Shown: piece after piece, positions 40,953 to 48,738 of the stretch
How the letters are laid out: every line of letters starts with the position of its first letter
Position numbering within the stretch: position 1 is the first letter of the stretch
From: Phycisphaerales bacterium
GTDB taxonomy: Bacteria; Planctomycetota; Phycisphaerae; Phycisphaerales; UBA1924
DNA: 50,293 nucleotides
Assembly (NCBI GenBank): GCA_017642965.1
Contig: JAEPOJ010000019.1
Coordinates: forward strand, 22,066-72,358
Direction: 5' to 3'
Notes under the pieces: model-generated
Told to the model about the DNA's origin: nothing
What the model saw: the letters and a program-made list of their open reading frames with translations, nothing else
Databases searched by the model: none
Program-made: the position numbers and the translations under genes

Positions 40953-42554
40953 ATGCGAACTTGGGGACTCTTCACGGTTTCACTGCTCGTCATCACGCTG
41001 TCGGCTTACCCAGCGCGTGCACAATCCGATTCGCGTGCCGACAGATCTGCGAACCTCGAAACACCTCAAGCCTGCGTAGAGCATTTTCTTGAGCACGCCC
41101 GGGATGAGGATTTCAGCCGTGCATCACAGGCCCTGAATACCCGTCTGCTCAGCGACCTGTCCCCGAGCGAAGCGGCCCGCCAACTCTACTTTGTCATGAC
41201 CCAAGAACTCTGGATCGATTGGTCCAGATTGCCGGACCGCCCGGACGGGATGCTCGACACGCCATCGCTCGCAGGCAGCAATGGCATGATCGGCAAGGAA
41301 CGGAGCAGCATCTCGCTCGGAGAGATCAGCATCGATGGGCGAGCGGTTCCCATTCGCATCGAACGAGAAGAGGATGAGGGTGGCAATCAGATCTGGCTGA
41401 TCGCGGCGCAAAGCGTAGAGAACATCCCGGCGCTATACGCCGAGCATGGCCCGGGATGGATCGATCGCCACACACCGGACTGGGCGAGTGAACGCGTGAT
41501 GGGTGGGGTCGCCATCTGGAAGATCATCGTCATCGCGCTCACGCTTGTCATCGCCCCGCTCACAGGGTACCTCACGGCCCGGGTGCTGCGATGGATCAGC
41601 ACCAAGACGGAGAAGATCGACCTCTCGATGCTCAAGAAGTTCGACTGGCCGATCTCGATCGTTGTCGCTGCGCTGATTCTCTGGCTTGTGGTTGAGTTTG
41701 GGCTCTCTCTTCCAGGTGCCATCGCGACGATCGCGGATCCTGTGGTCCTTGTGCTCTTCATCGCGGCACTCACGTTTTTGCTCATGCGCGTGCTCAACGT
41801 GGTGATCGACACGCTCGCGCGTGAGGCAATCCGCAGGTTTCATGAAGAGGGATCCGATTCGGAGCGACGTGTGTTAACCCAGCTGACCGTCGCCCGTTAC
41901 ACCATCCTGCTCGTCACGGCGTTCGTGGGTGTGGGCATCGTCCTGCTGCAGCTCGATATGGCCCGCACCCTCGGGATCACACTCATGTCATCCGCGGGCG
42001 TCGCAGCGGTCATCTTCGGTATCGCGGGGCACGCGGTGCTCGGCAACCTCATCGCAGGACTGCAGATCGCCCTTACCCAGCCCTTCAAGCTCGGCGACAC
42101 CGTCTACATCGAGGACAACTGGGGCACCATCGAGCAGATCAGCTACACCTTCGTCGTCGTGAATACCTGGGATCATCGCCGCTTAGTGTTCCCGATTAAG
42201 TACTTTATTGACAACTGGTTCGAGAACTGGTCACTCAACAAGACCTACCTGGTGAAACCGATTTATCTGAAACTGGATTATCGTGCTCCGGTGGACTCGA
42301 TCCGTGAGAAGTTTATTGAGCTCGCCACGAGCCATGAGCGTCATGATGCTGAGCACGGGGACGACCCGGAAGTGCTGGTCACAGACACCGACGGGGATGA
42401 CATCATTCTTCGGCTGACCGCCGGAGGAGCCGAGGTCCATGATGCCTGGCAAATGTCCTGCGATCTCCGCGAACAGATGGTCGCGTACGTCCGCGAACTG
42501 GACGATGGTGCGTACCTCTCGCGCACGCGTGTTGAGCTCGAACAAGAGAAATAA
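40953..42554 (+). CDS. MscS-family mechanosensitive channel with N-terminal periplasmic domain
   Basis: 533 residues. A signal peptide (MRTWGLFTVSLLVITLSAYPARAQ) precedes an extra-cytoplasmic domain of about 150 residues. Several membrane helices follow (about 190-390), and the pore helix TM3 is rich in Gly and Ala (SSAGVAAVIFGIAGHAVLGNLIAGLQIALTQPFKLGD). The MscS beta domain (DTVYIEDNWGTIEQISYTFVVVNTWDHRRLVFPIKYF) and C-terminal domain complete the channel. Such channels open under membrane tension in osmotic down-shock. There is no Shine-Dalgarno sequence; CATAGT stands 5 bases before the ATG. It is divergent from hppD. Confidence 0.9.
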   Translation: MRTWGLFTVSLLVITLSAYPARAQSDSRADRSANLETPQACVEHFLEHARDEDFSRASQALNTRLLSDLSPSEAARQLYFVMTQELWIDWSRLPDRPDGMLDTPSLAGSNGMIGKERSSISLGEISIDGRAVPIRIEREEDEGGNQIWLIAAQSVENIPALYAEHGPGWIDRHTPDWASERVMGGVAIWKIIVIALTLVIAPLTGYLTARVLRWISTKTEKIDLSMLKKFDWPISIVVAALILWLVVEFGLSLPGAIATIADPVVLVLFIAALTFLLMRVLNVVIDTLAREAIRRFHEEGSDSERRVLTQLTVARYTILLVTAFVGVGIVLLQLDMARTLGITLMSSAGVAAVIFGIAGHAVLGNLIAGLQIALTQPFKLGDTVYIEDNWGTIEQISYTFVVVNTWDHRRLVFPIKYFIDNWFENWSLNKTYLVKPIYLKLDYRAPVDSIREKFIELATSHERHDAEHGDDPEVLVTDTDGDDIILRLTAGGAEVHDAWQMSCDLREQMVAYVRELDDGAYLSRTRVELEQEK

Positions 42555-42717
42555 TGCAAGCGTTCAGCTGACTCACTGTGTTTGAGGCACTCTTTTCGCA
42601 ATCTTCTTGTGCACGAAAGCAACGAAAGTGCTTGTTCATGCGAATAATCACACCATGACCACCCTCGAACCGATGCAGTACACACCCACCACCCGAGGAA
42701 CGCCCCGAGGAGCCCAC

Positions 42718-44292
42718 ATGAGCCCCCATCCGCATTCCGTGTCCTGGATCGATGCCGAGCCAACACGCCCCCCGCACGCCAAAATCGTCGCCACGCTCGG
42801 CCCAGCCAGCGACTCTGACGAGATGCTTGAGAAGCTGATCGAAGCCGGCGTTTCCATTTTCCGCCTGAACTTCTCGCACGGCTCACTCGAGGAAATGGAC
42901 AACCGACTGGCCAAGGTCCGCCGAGCGATCGACAACTCAGGGCGATGTGTTGGCATCCTCGGTGATCTCCAAGGCCCGAAGATGCGGGTCGGGATTGTCC
43001 CCGATCTCGATGAAGATGGTGGGATGATCGTCAATCCGGGCGATGACATCATGTTCCGAAAGGATCAGCGTGAGGCTGAGATCATCGATGGCATCCCCAC
43101 CTTCGGGGCATCCTTCGATGAGCTCTACAACGATGTACTCCCTGGGCAGCGTGTGCTGATCAATGATGGCATGATCCGCATGCTGGCAGTCGATCAGGTC
43201 CCGGGCGAGTCACTGCGTTGCCGGGTCACGATCGGCGGGCGGATCACCAGCAAGAAGGGCATCAATCTGCCCGAGTCCGAGCTGAACATGCCCGCGATCA
43301 CGGAGAAAGACTGGGCGTGCGCGAAGTGGGCCGCGGAGAACCAGCTCGATTATGTCGCCCTCTCCTTTGTGCGGACGGCTGAGGAGATCCGTGAGCTCAA
43401 GACCCGCCTCGAAGAATGGCGTCCGAAGGCGGACGAAGAGAAATACGACGGGATCGACCACTCCATCCCGGTGGTTGCCAAGATCGAGAAGCCGCAGGCG
43501 GTGAAGAATCTCGACGACATCATCGAAGCCACCGACGCTGTCATGGTTGCCCGCGGCGACCTTGGCGTCGAGATGGACGTGGCCAAGGTGCCCGTGATCC
43601 AGAAGTACATCCTCTCGCGGTGCAACATGCTGGGCAAGCCGGTCATCGTGGCGACGCAGATGCTCGAGACCATGATCGACTCCGTCACCCCGACCCGCGC
43701 AGAGGCCTCGGACGTGGCCAACGCCGTCCTCGACGGCTGCGACGCCGTGATGCTCTCAGGCGAAACGGCCGTGGGCAAGCACCCGCGCGTGGTTGTGGAG
43801 ACCATGCAGCGGATCATCCGCGTGACCGAATCGCGTATGGACGACCTGGCGCTCAACCAAGCCACGCCGACCCTCAAGGAGTACCCCTTCCGCTCGGCCG
43901 CGCTGGCCAAGGGCGTGTGGTACATGGCGGAGGAACTCGGGGCGAAAGCGATCGCGGTCTGGTCCGAAGCGGGCGGCATGGCCCGCTACCTCTCGCAGAA
44001 CAACTTCCGTGTTCCGATCTATGCGTACACCTCCTCGAAGATCGCATCCCGCCGCATGGCACTCTACGGCGGCGTGACCCCGATATACACCCAGCCGCCA
44101 GACACTGGCCGCCTACGCGACTGGACCGACATGGTCGAGGACCTGATCCGCTCCGAGGGCATCACGAACGATGGCGACCCGGTGCTCCTTGTTGCGGGCA
44201 AGCCGCTGGGCGCGCTGCTGGCGCAAAGCACGGTGAGCATCCTGCGGATGGGCGACCTGTCGTCAGGTTTCCGTGTGTCGACGGATCTGTGA
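42718..44292 (+). CDS. pyk: Pyruvate kinase
   Basis: 524 residues from the ATG at 42718, chosen for the strong GAGGAG six bases upstream; the open frame extends back to 42607. The barrel begins HAKIVATLGPASDSDEMLEKLIEAGVSIFRLNFSHG, with the conserved LQGPKMRVG, VVAKIEKPQA, MVARGDLGVEM and TQMLETMIDSVTPTRAEASDVANAV (active site), then DAVMLSGETAVGKHP. The C-terminal regulatory domain is present. It makes pyruvate and ATP from phosphoenolpyruvate and ADP at the end of glycolysis. An SDR gene follows 21 bases later. Confidence 0.96.
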   Translation: MSPHPHSVSWIDAEPTRPPHAKIVATLGPASDSDEMLEKLIEAGVSIFRLNFSHGSLEEMDNRLAKVRRAIDNSGRCVGILGDLQGPKMRVGIVPDLDEDGGMIVNPGDDIMFRKDQREAEIIDGIPTFGASFDELYNDVLPGQRVLINDGMIRMLAVDQVPGESLRCRVTIGGRITSKKGINLPESELNMPAITEKDWACAKWAAENQLDYVALSFVRTAEEIRELKTRLEEWRPKADEEKYDGIDHSIPVVAKIEKPQAVKNLDDIIEATDAVMVARGDLGVEMDVAKVPVIQKYILSRCNMLGKPVIVATQMLETMIDSVTPTRAEASDVANAVLDGCDAVMLSGETAVGKHPRVVVETMQRIIRVTESRMDDLALNQATPTLKEYPFRSAALAKGVWYMAEELGAKAIAVWSEAGGMARYLSQNNFRVPIYAYTSSKIASRRMALYGGVTPIYTQPPDTGRLRDWTDMVEDLIRSEGITNDGDPVLLVAGKPLGALLAQSTVSILRMGDLSSGFRVSTDL

Positions 44293-44313
44293 TCAGATGC
44301 CCTACCATCGCTC

Positions 44314-45018
44314 ATGAGCGATCCAACCCCTACCGTCTCCATCGTCACGGGTGCCGGCTCCGGTATCGGCAAGGCCATCGCCCAGCGGCTCGCAAAGCAT
44401 GGCCCGGTCGTGCTCGCGGGTCGTCGCCAGGCTCCGCTCCAAGAGGTCGCCTCCGGGCTGGGAGATGAGGGCAAGGACTGGCTCGTCGTCCCCACCGACA
44501 TTTCCAAGGGTGAGGACCGAACCCGCCTGATCGATCAGACGCTCGCGGCCTTCGGGCGGATCGATGTGCTGGTCAACAACGCCGCGATCGGTACCTGCGG
44601 AGAGCTCGGCACACTCGGCGAACCCGACATCGAGCAGCTCATCGATATCAACCTGACCGCCCCGATCCTGCTCACCCGCCTCGCCCTCCAGCACCTGCAG
44701 AAGACAAGCGGGTGCGTGGTCTCGATCGGGTCTCGGGCCGCGATCGACCCGTTCCCGGGGTTGGGCACCTACGGCTGCACGAAAGCCGGGCTTGAGGCGA
44801 TGGCCCGCGCGATCCGCAACGAGTACCCCCAGATCCGGGCATACACGGTCCATCCCGGCGCGGTCGAGACAGAGATGTTGCGATCGATTGTGAGTGCCGA
44901 GGACCTGCCGGGCGATCAGGTGCTGGTCCCTGACGACATCGCGGTGGCGGTGGAATCGTTCGTGCTGGGTGAGCGCCCGGAGCCGAGCGGGGCTGCGGTC
45001 GTCGTGGCGAAGAACTGA
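44314..45018 (+). CDS. Short-chain dehydrogenase/reductase
   Basis: 234 residues of the classical SDR type: cofactor loop VTGAGSGIG, the Arg-rich AGRRQAP after beta-2 (suggesting NADPH), VLVNNAAIGT, the catalytic Ser in SIGSRAAI and Tyr-Lys in YGCTKAGLEAMA, then VHPGAVETEM. The substrate cannot be inferred. There is no ribosome site; TACCAT stands 5 bases before the ATG. It may alternatively be cotranscribed with pyk. The palindromic element at 45032-45142 begins 13 bases after the stop codon. Confidence 0.9.
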   Translation: MSDPTPTVSIVTGAGSGIGKAIAQRLAKHGPVVLAGRRQAPLQEVASGLGDEGKDWLVVPTDISKGEDRTRLIDQTLAAFGRIDVLVNNAAIGTCGELGTLGEPDIEQLIDINLTAPILLTRLALQHLQKTSGCVVSIGSRAAIDPFPGLGTYGCTKAGLEAMARAIRNEYPQIRAYTVHPGAVETEMLRSIVSAEDLPGDQVLVPDDIAVAVESFVLGERPEPSGAAVVVAKN

Positions 45019-45031
45019 GACAAGACTCTGT

Positions 45032-45142
45032 GGGATGCCCGTACTGGACGCGAAGCGGCGGAGTGCGGCGCTCTCACATTCGTGCCTGAGTTTGCTGTGG
45101 GTCATCCGCACTGCGCGTCTACGACGTGAGTACGGGCACCCC
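45032..45142. repeat. GG(A/G)TGCC palindromic repeat, copy A
   Basis: The two ends are inverted copies of each other: GGGATGCCCGTACT at 45032-45045 and AGTACGGGCACCCC at 45129-45142, with one mismatch. Inside, GACGCG and AGTGCGG blocks on the left reappear inverted as CGCGTC and CCGCACT on the right, with different spacers. It would fold into a long interrupted hairpin filling the space between the convergent SDR and thiG genes. Its ends share GGNTGCC with copies B and C on the other side of thiG. Confidence 0.65.
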
Positions 45143-45151
45143 AAAGCTCCC

Positions 45152-45997
45152 TCATTCCCCCGGGATATACGAGATCGCGCCTTCCATGGGGGAGCTGGCG
45201 GTCGCGTAGAGCTTCTTATCGATGCGACCAGCAAGATACGACTGACGCCCGCACTCGATCGCCTTGCGCATGGCGTGGGCCATCATGACCGGGTTCTTCG
45301 CGTGGGCGATGGCGGTATTGAGCAGGACGCCGTCGGCGCCGAGTTCCATGGCGTAGGCGACATCGCTGGCGCTGCCGACGCCCGCGTCGACGATGACGGG
45401 GAAGGTCGGGTCGTTCTCCTTGAGGAGCTCGAGACAGAGGACGATGTTGTTGGTATTGAGCACGCCCTGGCCCGAGCCGATGGGTGAGCCGGCGGGCATG
45501 ACGGCCGCCGCCCCCGCGTCCTTGATGCGCTTGGCGCTGATGGGGTCGTCGCTCGTGTAGCAGAGTACGTCGAAGCCGTCCTTCACGAGTTCCTCGACGG
45601 CCTGGAGGGTGCCGACGGGGTCGGGGAGGAGGGTCTTCTTGTCGCCGAGCACCTCGAGCTTGACCCAGTTGGCGCCGGGGTTCTCAAGCTGGTCGAGGAG
45701 CTCACGCCCGAGACGGGCCACACGCACGGCGTCGTCGGCGCTGAAGCACCCGGCCGTGTTGGGCAGGATCGTGTACCGATCCAGATCGATGTACTCGAGC
45801 AGTGATTTGCCCTCTTCGTTGAACAACCGCTCGCGGCGCACGGCCACGGTGATGGCCTCGGCCCCGGAGGCGTCGAGGGCGTCGCGCATGAGTTCCATCG
45901 ATGCGTACTTGCCCGTGCCGACGCAGAGGCGGGAGTTGAAGGTGCGGTTGGCGATGGTAATCGGGTCGAGCCCGGGCTCGGAAAGTGTCGTGGTCAT
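45152..45997 (-). CDS. thiG: Thiazole synthase
   Basis: 281 residues, slightly longer than usual at the N-terminus. ThiG barrel motifs: [46 protein letters not shown] with the substrate-binding Lys113, [50 protein letters not shown]. It builds the thiazole phosphate of thiamine from deoxyxylulose phosphate, dehydroglycine and ThiS-thiocarboxylate. No other thi gene and no TPP riboswitch is adjacent. TAGAAT stands 5 bases before the ATG with no ribosome site. Palindromic repeats flank it on both sides. Confidence 0.96.
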   Translation of the reverse strand: MTTTLSEPGLDPITIANRTFNSRLCVGTGKYASMELMRDALDASGAEAITVAVRRERLFNEEGKSLLEYIDLDRYTILPNTAGCFSADDAVRVARLGRELLDQLENPGANWVKLEVLGDKKTLLPDPVGTLQAVEELVKDGFDVLCYTSDDPISAKRIKDAGAAAVMPAGSPIGSGQGVLNTNNIVLCLELLKENDPTFPVIVDAGVGSASDVAYAMELGADGVLLNTAIAHAKNPVMMAHAMRKAIECGRQSYLAGRIDKKLYATASSPMEGAISYIPGE

Positions 45998-46002
45998 GGG
46001 GG

Positions 46003-46008
46003 ATTCTA
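46003..46008 (-). promoter_or_regulatory. -10-like hexamer for a probable leaderless thiG transcript
   Basis: Minus strand TAGAAT, 5 bases (CCCCC) before the thiG ATG at 45997. No Shine-Dalgarno and no clear -35. Confidence 0.4.
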
Positions 46009-46023
46009 GCGCGGATCCACTGC

Positions 46024-46067
46024 GGGGTGCCCTGCATACGCTGCGGCGCAGACGCGGTTTATGCAGG
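46024..46067. repeat. GG(A/G)TGCC palindromic repeat, copy B (short or truncated)
   Basis: GGGGTGCC at 46024-46031, continuing as CCTGCATA (46031-46038), which is matched inverted by TATGCAGG (46060-46067). The interior CTGCGGCGCAGACGCG again contains the GCGCAG/GACGCG type blocks of copies A and C. The expected outer right end (GGCACCCC) is missing. Confidence 0.55.
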
Positions 46068-46076
46068 TTGTTGGCA

Positions 46077-46169
46077 GGGTGCCACTACTCGCGTCGAAGA
46101 CGCGCAGTAGTGTCTTCCGAACCACGCAAGAGTACTACTGTGCCGCTGCGCGTCGAGTAGTGGCACCCC
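46077..46169. repeat. GG(A/G)TGCC palindromic repeat, copy C
   Basis: Left end GGGTGCCACTACTCG and right end CGAGTAGTGGCACCCC are perfect inverted copies. Inside them GACGCGCAG (left) and CTGCGCGT (right) pair, with an 8-base spacer only on the left arm, and a third block CAGTAGT is also inverted. This is the same design as copy A. It lies between thiG and aspS, and the remainder 46170-46247 shows nothing else. Confidence 0.65.
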
Positions 46170-46247
46170 GTTATGTGTGACTCCCATACCCCCTCCGCCT
46201 CACGCGTTCGGCACCTCCCCCCGCCAGGAGCGGGTGAGGCACGAAGA

Positions 46248-48038
46248 TCACACAGACGCTTCGGCGGTGCTCTCGACATGCAACTCCTTGAGCTGCTCCG
46301 CATCCACCACATTCGGAGCTTCGCACATGAGGTCCACGCCGGTGAGCGACTTGGGGAAGGCGATCACGTCGCGGATGTTCTCGGTGCCCACGAGGTGCAT
46401 GACCAGGCGATCGAGGCCGAAGGCGATGCCGCCGTGGGGTGGGGCGCCGTAGGACAGGGCGTCGAGGAGGAAGCTGAACTTGAGCTTGGCTTCCTCGGGG
46501 CTGAGACCGAGGAGCTCGAAGACCTTGGACTGGACCTGCTGGTCGTGGATACGGATGGAGCCGCCACCGATCTCGGAGCCATTGCAGATCATGTCGTAGC
46601 CGTCGGAGAGGATCGACTCGACGGTGTCGACGTCCTTGATGTCGGCGGCCATGAGGCGCTCGGCTTCTTCCTTCGTCGGTGCGGTGAAGGGGTGGTGCAG
46701 GGCGTAGTAGCGCTCGGTCTCCTCGTCGTACTCGAACATGGGGAAGTCGTAAACCCAGAGGAAGTTCCACTTGTCCTCAGGGATGTACCCGTGCTCACGG
46801 GCGATCTTGAGGCGCAGCTCGCCCAGGGCCTTAGTGACGACGCTGTAGGTGTCGGCGCCGAAGACGACGGCGTCGCCGTCTTCGAGCCCGAGGCGCTGCA
46901 CGAGCTCGTCCTTGATGTCGGTGAGGAACTTGGCGATGCCGGTGGAGAACTCGCCGCCGGTGTACTTGACGGTTGGCACGCCGCCCGCGCCGAACTGCTG
47001 GGCGAAGGGGTTGAAGGCGTCGGTGACCTTGCGGGAGAACTTCTCGGCGCCGCCGGGCACGCGGATGGCCTTGATGATGCCCTTGGGCTTGGCGAGCGCG
47101 TCGGTGAAGACGCCGAACTCGCACTTGGCGGCCAGGTCGGAGATGTCGACGAGCTCGAGGTCGAAGCGGGTGTCGGGTCGGTCGATGCCGTAGCGGTCCA
47201 TGGCCTCGCGGTAGGTCATGCGGGGGAACTCGGGGAGTTCGACGCCGAGCATCTCCTTCCAGACGCTGCGTGCGAAGCCTTCCATGATGGAGAGGACCTC
47301 GTCGCGGTCGACGAAGCTCATCTCGAGGTCGATCTGTGTGAACTCGGCCTGGCGGTCGGCGCGGGGGTCCTCGTCGCGGAAGCACTTGACGATCTGCAGG
47401 TAGCGGTCGCAGCCGCCGACCATGAGGATCTGCTTGAAGAGCTGGGGCGACTGGGGCAGTGCGTACCACATGCCGGGCTGGTTGCGCGAGGGGACGAGGA
47501 AGTCGCGGGCGCCCTCGGGCGTTGAGCGGCAGAGCACGGGCGTCTCGACCTCGATGAAGTCGTGCTCGTCAAAGTAGTCACGCGTGAGCTTGGCGACGCG
47601 GTGACGCGTGCGCAGGATGTTCTGCATCGTCGGGCGGCGCAGGTCGATGTAGCGGTGGCGGAGGCGGACCTCCTCGTTGGGCAGGTCCTTTTCGGTGGAG
47701 GGCAGGAAGGGGAGCTTCTTTGTTTTGCTCAGGCGCTCCATGCTCGTGACGAGGACCTCGATGGACCCGGTGGGGATCTTGTCGTTCTTGGAGGCACGCT
47801 CGCGGACGGTGCCGACGACCTTGATGCAGTCCTCGTTGCGGAGCTTGGATGCCTGCTCGATGAGGTCCGCGTTGTCGCCCTCGGTCTCAAAGACGGCCTG
47901 GGTGACGCCGCCCTTGTCGCGCACATCGACGAAGACGAGCCCGGTGCCGTGGCCCCGGTAGGCGTTGACCCACCCGCAGAGGGTGACGGCCTGTCCGATG
48001 TGTGATTCGTTGAGTTCGTTGCAGGTGTGGGTGCGCAT
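46248..48038 (-). CDS. aspS: Aspartyl-tRNA synthetase (probably non-discriminating Asp/Asn type)
   Basis: 596 residues, bacterial type with the anticodon-binding OB fold at the N-terminus (VTLCGWVNAYRGHGTGLVFVDVRD), class II motif 1, motif 2 (CFRDEDPRADRQAEFTQIDLEMSF), the inserted GAD domain and motif 3 (GGIAFGLDRLVMHL). His30 lies where non-discriminating bacterial AspRS have His and the E. coli discriminating enzyme has Leu. This suggests that it also charges tRNA-Asn with Asp for GatCAB conversion; this is inference from one key position. The only weak ribosome site is AAGAAAGAG. It follows the globin-like gene, with a terminator between them. Confidence 0.96.
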   Translation of the reverse strand: MRTHTCNELNESHIGQAVTLCGWVNAYRGHGTGLVFVDVRDKGGVTQAVFETEGDNADLIEQASKLRNEDCIKVVGTVRERASKNDKIPTGSIEVLVTSMERLSKTKKLPFLPSTEKDLPNEEVRLRHRYIDLRRPTMQNILRTRHRVAKLTRDYFDEHDFIEVETPVLCRSTPEGARDFLVPSRNQPGMWYALPQSPQLFKQILMVGGCDRYLQIVKCFRDEDPRADRQAEFTQIDLEMSFVDRDEVLSIMEGFARSVWKEMLGVELPEFPRMTYREAMDRYGIDRPDTRFDLELVDISDLAAKCEFGVFTDALAKPKGIIKAIRVPGGAEKFSRKVTDAFNPFAQQFGAGGVPTVKYTGGEFSTGIAKFLTDIKDELVQRLGLEDGDAVVFGADTYSVVTKALGELRLKIAREHGYIPEDKWNFLWVYDFPMFEYDEETERYYALHHPFTAPTKEEAERLMAADIKDVDTVESILSDGYDMICNGSEIGGGSIRIHDQQVQSKVFELLGLSPEEAKLKFSFLLDALSYGAPPHGGIAFGLDRLVMHLVGTENIRDVIAFPKSLTGVDLMCEAPNVVDAEQLKELHVESTAEASV

Positions 48039-48096
48039 GGGGCTCTTTCTTCGTTCACGGTGTGTGCTAGGGGGTGATCATACGCCGGAGCCCACG

Positions 48097-48118
48097 AAAA
48101 AAGCACCCTCGAGGGTGC
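48097..48118 (-). terminator. Rho-independent terminator of the globin-like gene
   Basis: The 16-bp palindrome GCACCCTCGAGGGTGC (48103-48118) folds as a tight hairpin, followed on the minus strand by six U from A48097-48102. It lies 36 bases beyond the globin-like stop codon and upstream of aspS, so aspS must have its own promoter. Confidence 0.85.
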
Positions 48119-48153
48119 CCTGTGGTGGTCTCGCTCTCGTCTGTTGTGGTTGA

Positions 48154-48582
48154 TCAGGCGGCCTGTGTTTCCTCGACGCCCGCCCCACTCACGGCCAGCT
48201 CGGCCAGGGTGTCGAACCACATGGTCCAGGCGTCCTCGAGCGCGTCGGTCCAGGTGTAGCCCGCGGTCTCGGCGATGGCGGTCTGGATGGACGCGAGCAG
48301 CACTGGCAGGTTGGTCTCATGGATCTCGGCCTGGCGGGCGAGCGTGACATAGCGGGCGACGGTCTGCGCCGCCTGCTGGGGGTCGTTCACGGTGCTCAGG
48401 ATGTCCTCGATGCCGACGGCGAGGATGCTTTCGTTGCTCGGGAACTTCAGTCGCAGCTCGGGCGTCGCGAACTCGACCATGCGGCAGAACTCCGCGGTGA
48501 TCGCGTCCAGACGCGGGAGCAAGACGTTGAGGCTCATGACGAGACGGGAGGCTTCGACGGGGTCGGGCATGATTGCGGACAT
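48154..48582 (-). CDS. Globin-like protein without an evident proximal (F8) histidine
   Basis: 142 residues from the ATG at complement 48580-48582 (AGAGAGGAA 8 bases upstream); the frame is open to 48672. The helical pattern is that of a single-domain bacterial globin: LNVLLPRLDAITAEFCRMVEFATPELRLKFPSN (A-C/D region), then VARYVTLARQAEIH and a C-terminal TWTDALEDAWTMWFDTLAELA (H helix). Aligning Pro93 and Trp119 with Vitreoscilla globin puts Ala82 at the heme-binding His position. The only His in the protein is His88. It may bind no heme, as in sensor-type non-heme globins, or use His88 after a local shift. Its function is unknown. Confidence 0.65.
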   Translation of the reverse strand: MSAIMPDPVEASRLVMSLNVLLPRLDAITAEFCRMVEFATPELRLKFPSNESILAVGIEDILSTVNDPQQAAQTVARYVTLARQAEIHETNLPVLLASIQTAIAETAGYTWTDALEDAWTMWFDTLAELAVSGAGVEETQAA

Positions 48583-48738
48583 CGGTGTTCCTCTCTGAGA
48601 TCGTGTGAAACTGACCGGTGAGGTATCGGGAACGACGATGGGCGACTTCAGCGCATTTGGAATAATCCGCACAGACGGACCGCCGGGACGCGGGTGTGCG
48701 TGGCGGATATCGACGGTTGGATGGGCGATTCGAGCGTG

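Noticed and set aside
45998-46247. Possible TPP riboswitch before thiG
   Set aside because: The upstream sequence is made of palindromic repeats, lacks the conserved CTGAGA and related thi-box blocks, and thiG appears to have almost no leader.
46173-47525. 450-codon open frame on the plus strand inside aspS
   Set aside because: It is antisense to a fully recognisable aspartyl-tRNA synthetase. Its Val/Leu/Glu/Gly-rich composition is what a GC-rich antisense frame gives, and no domain or ribosome site is visible.
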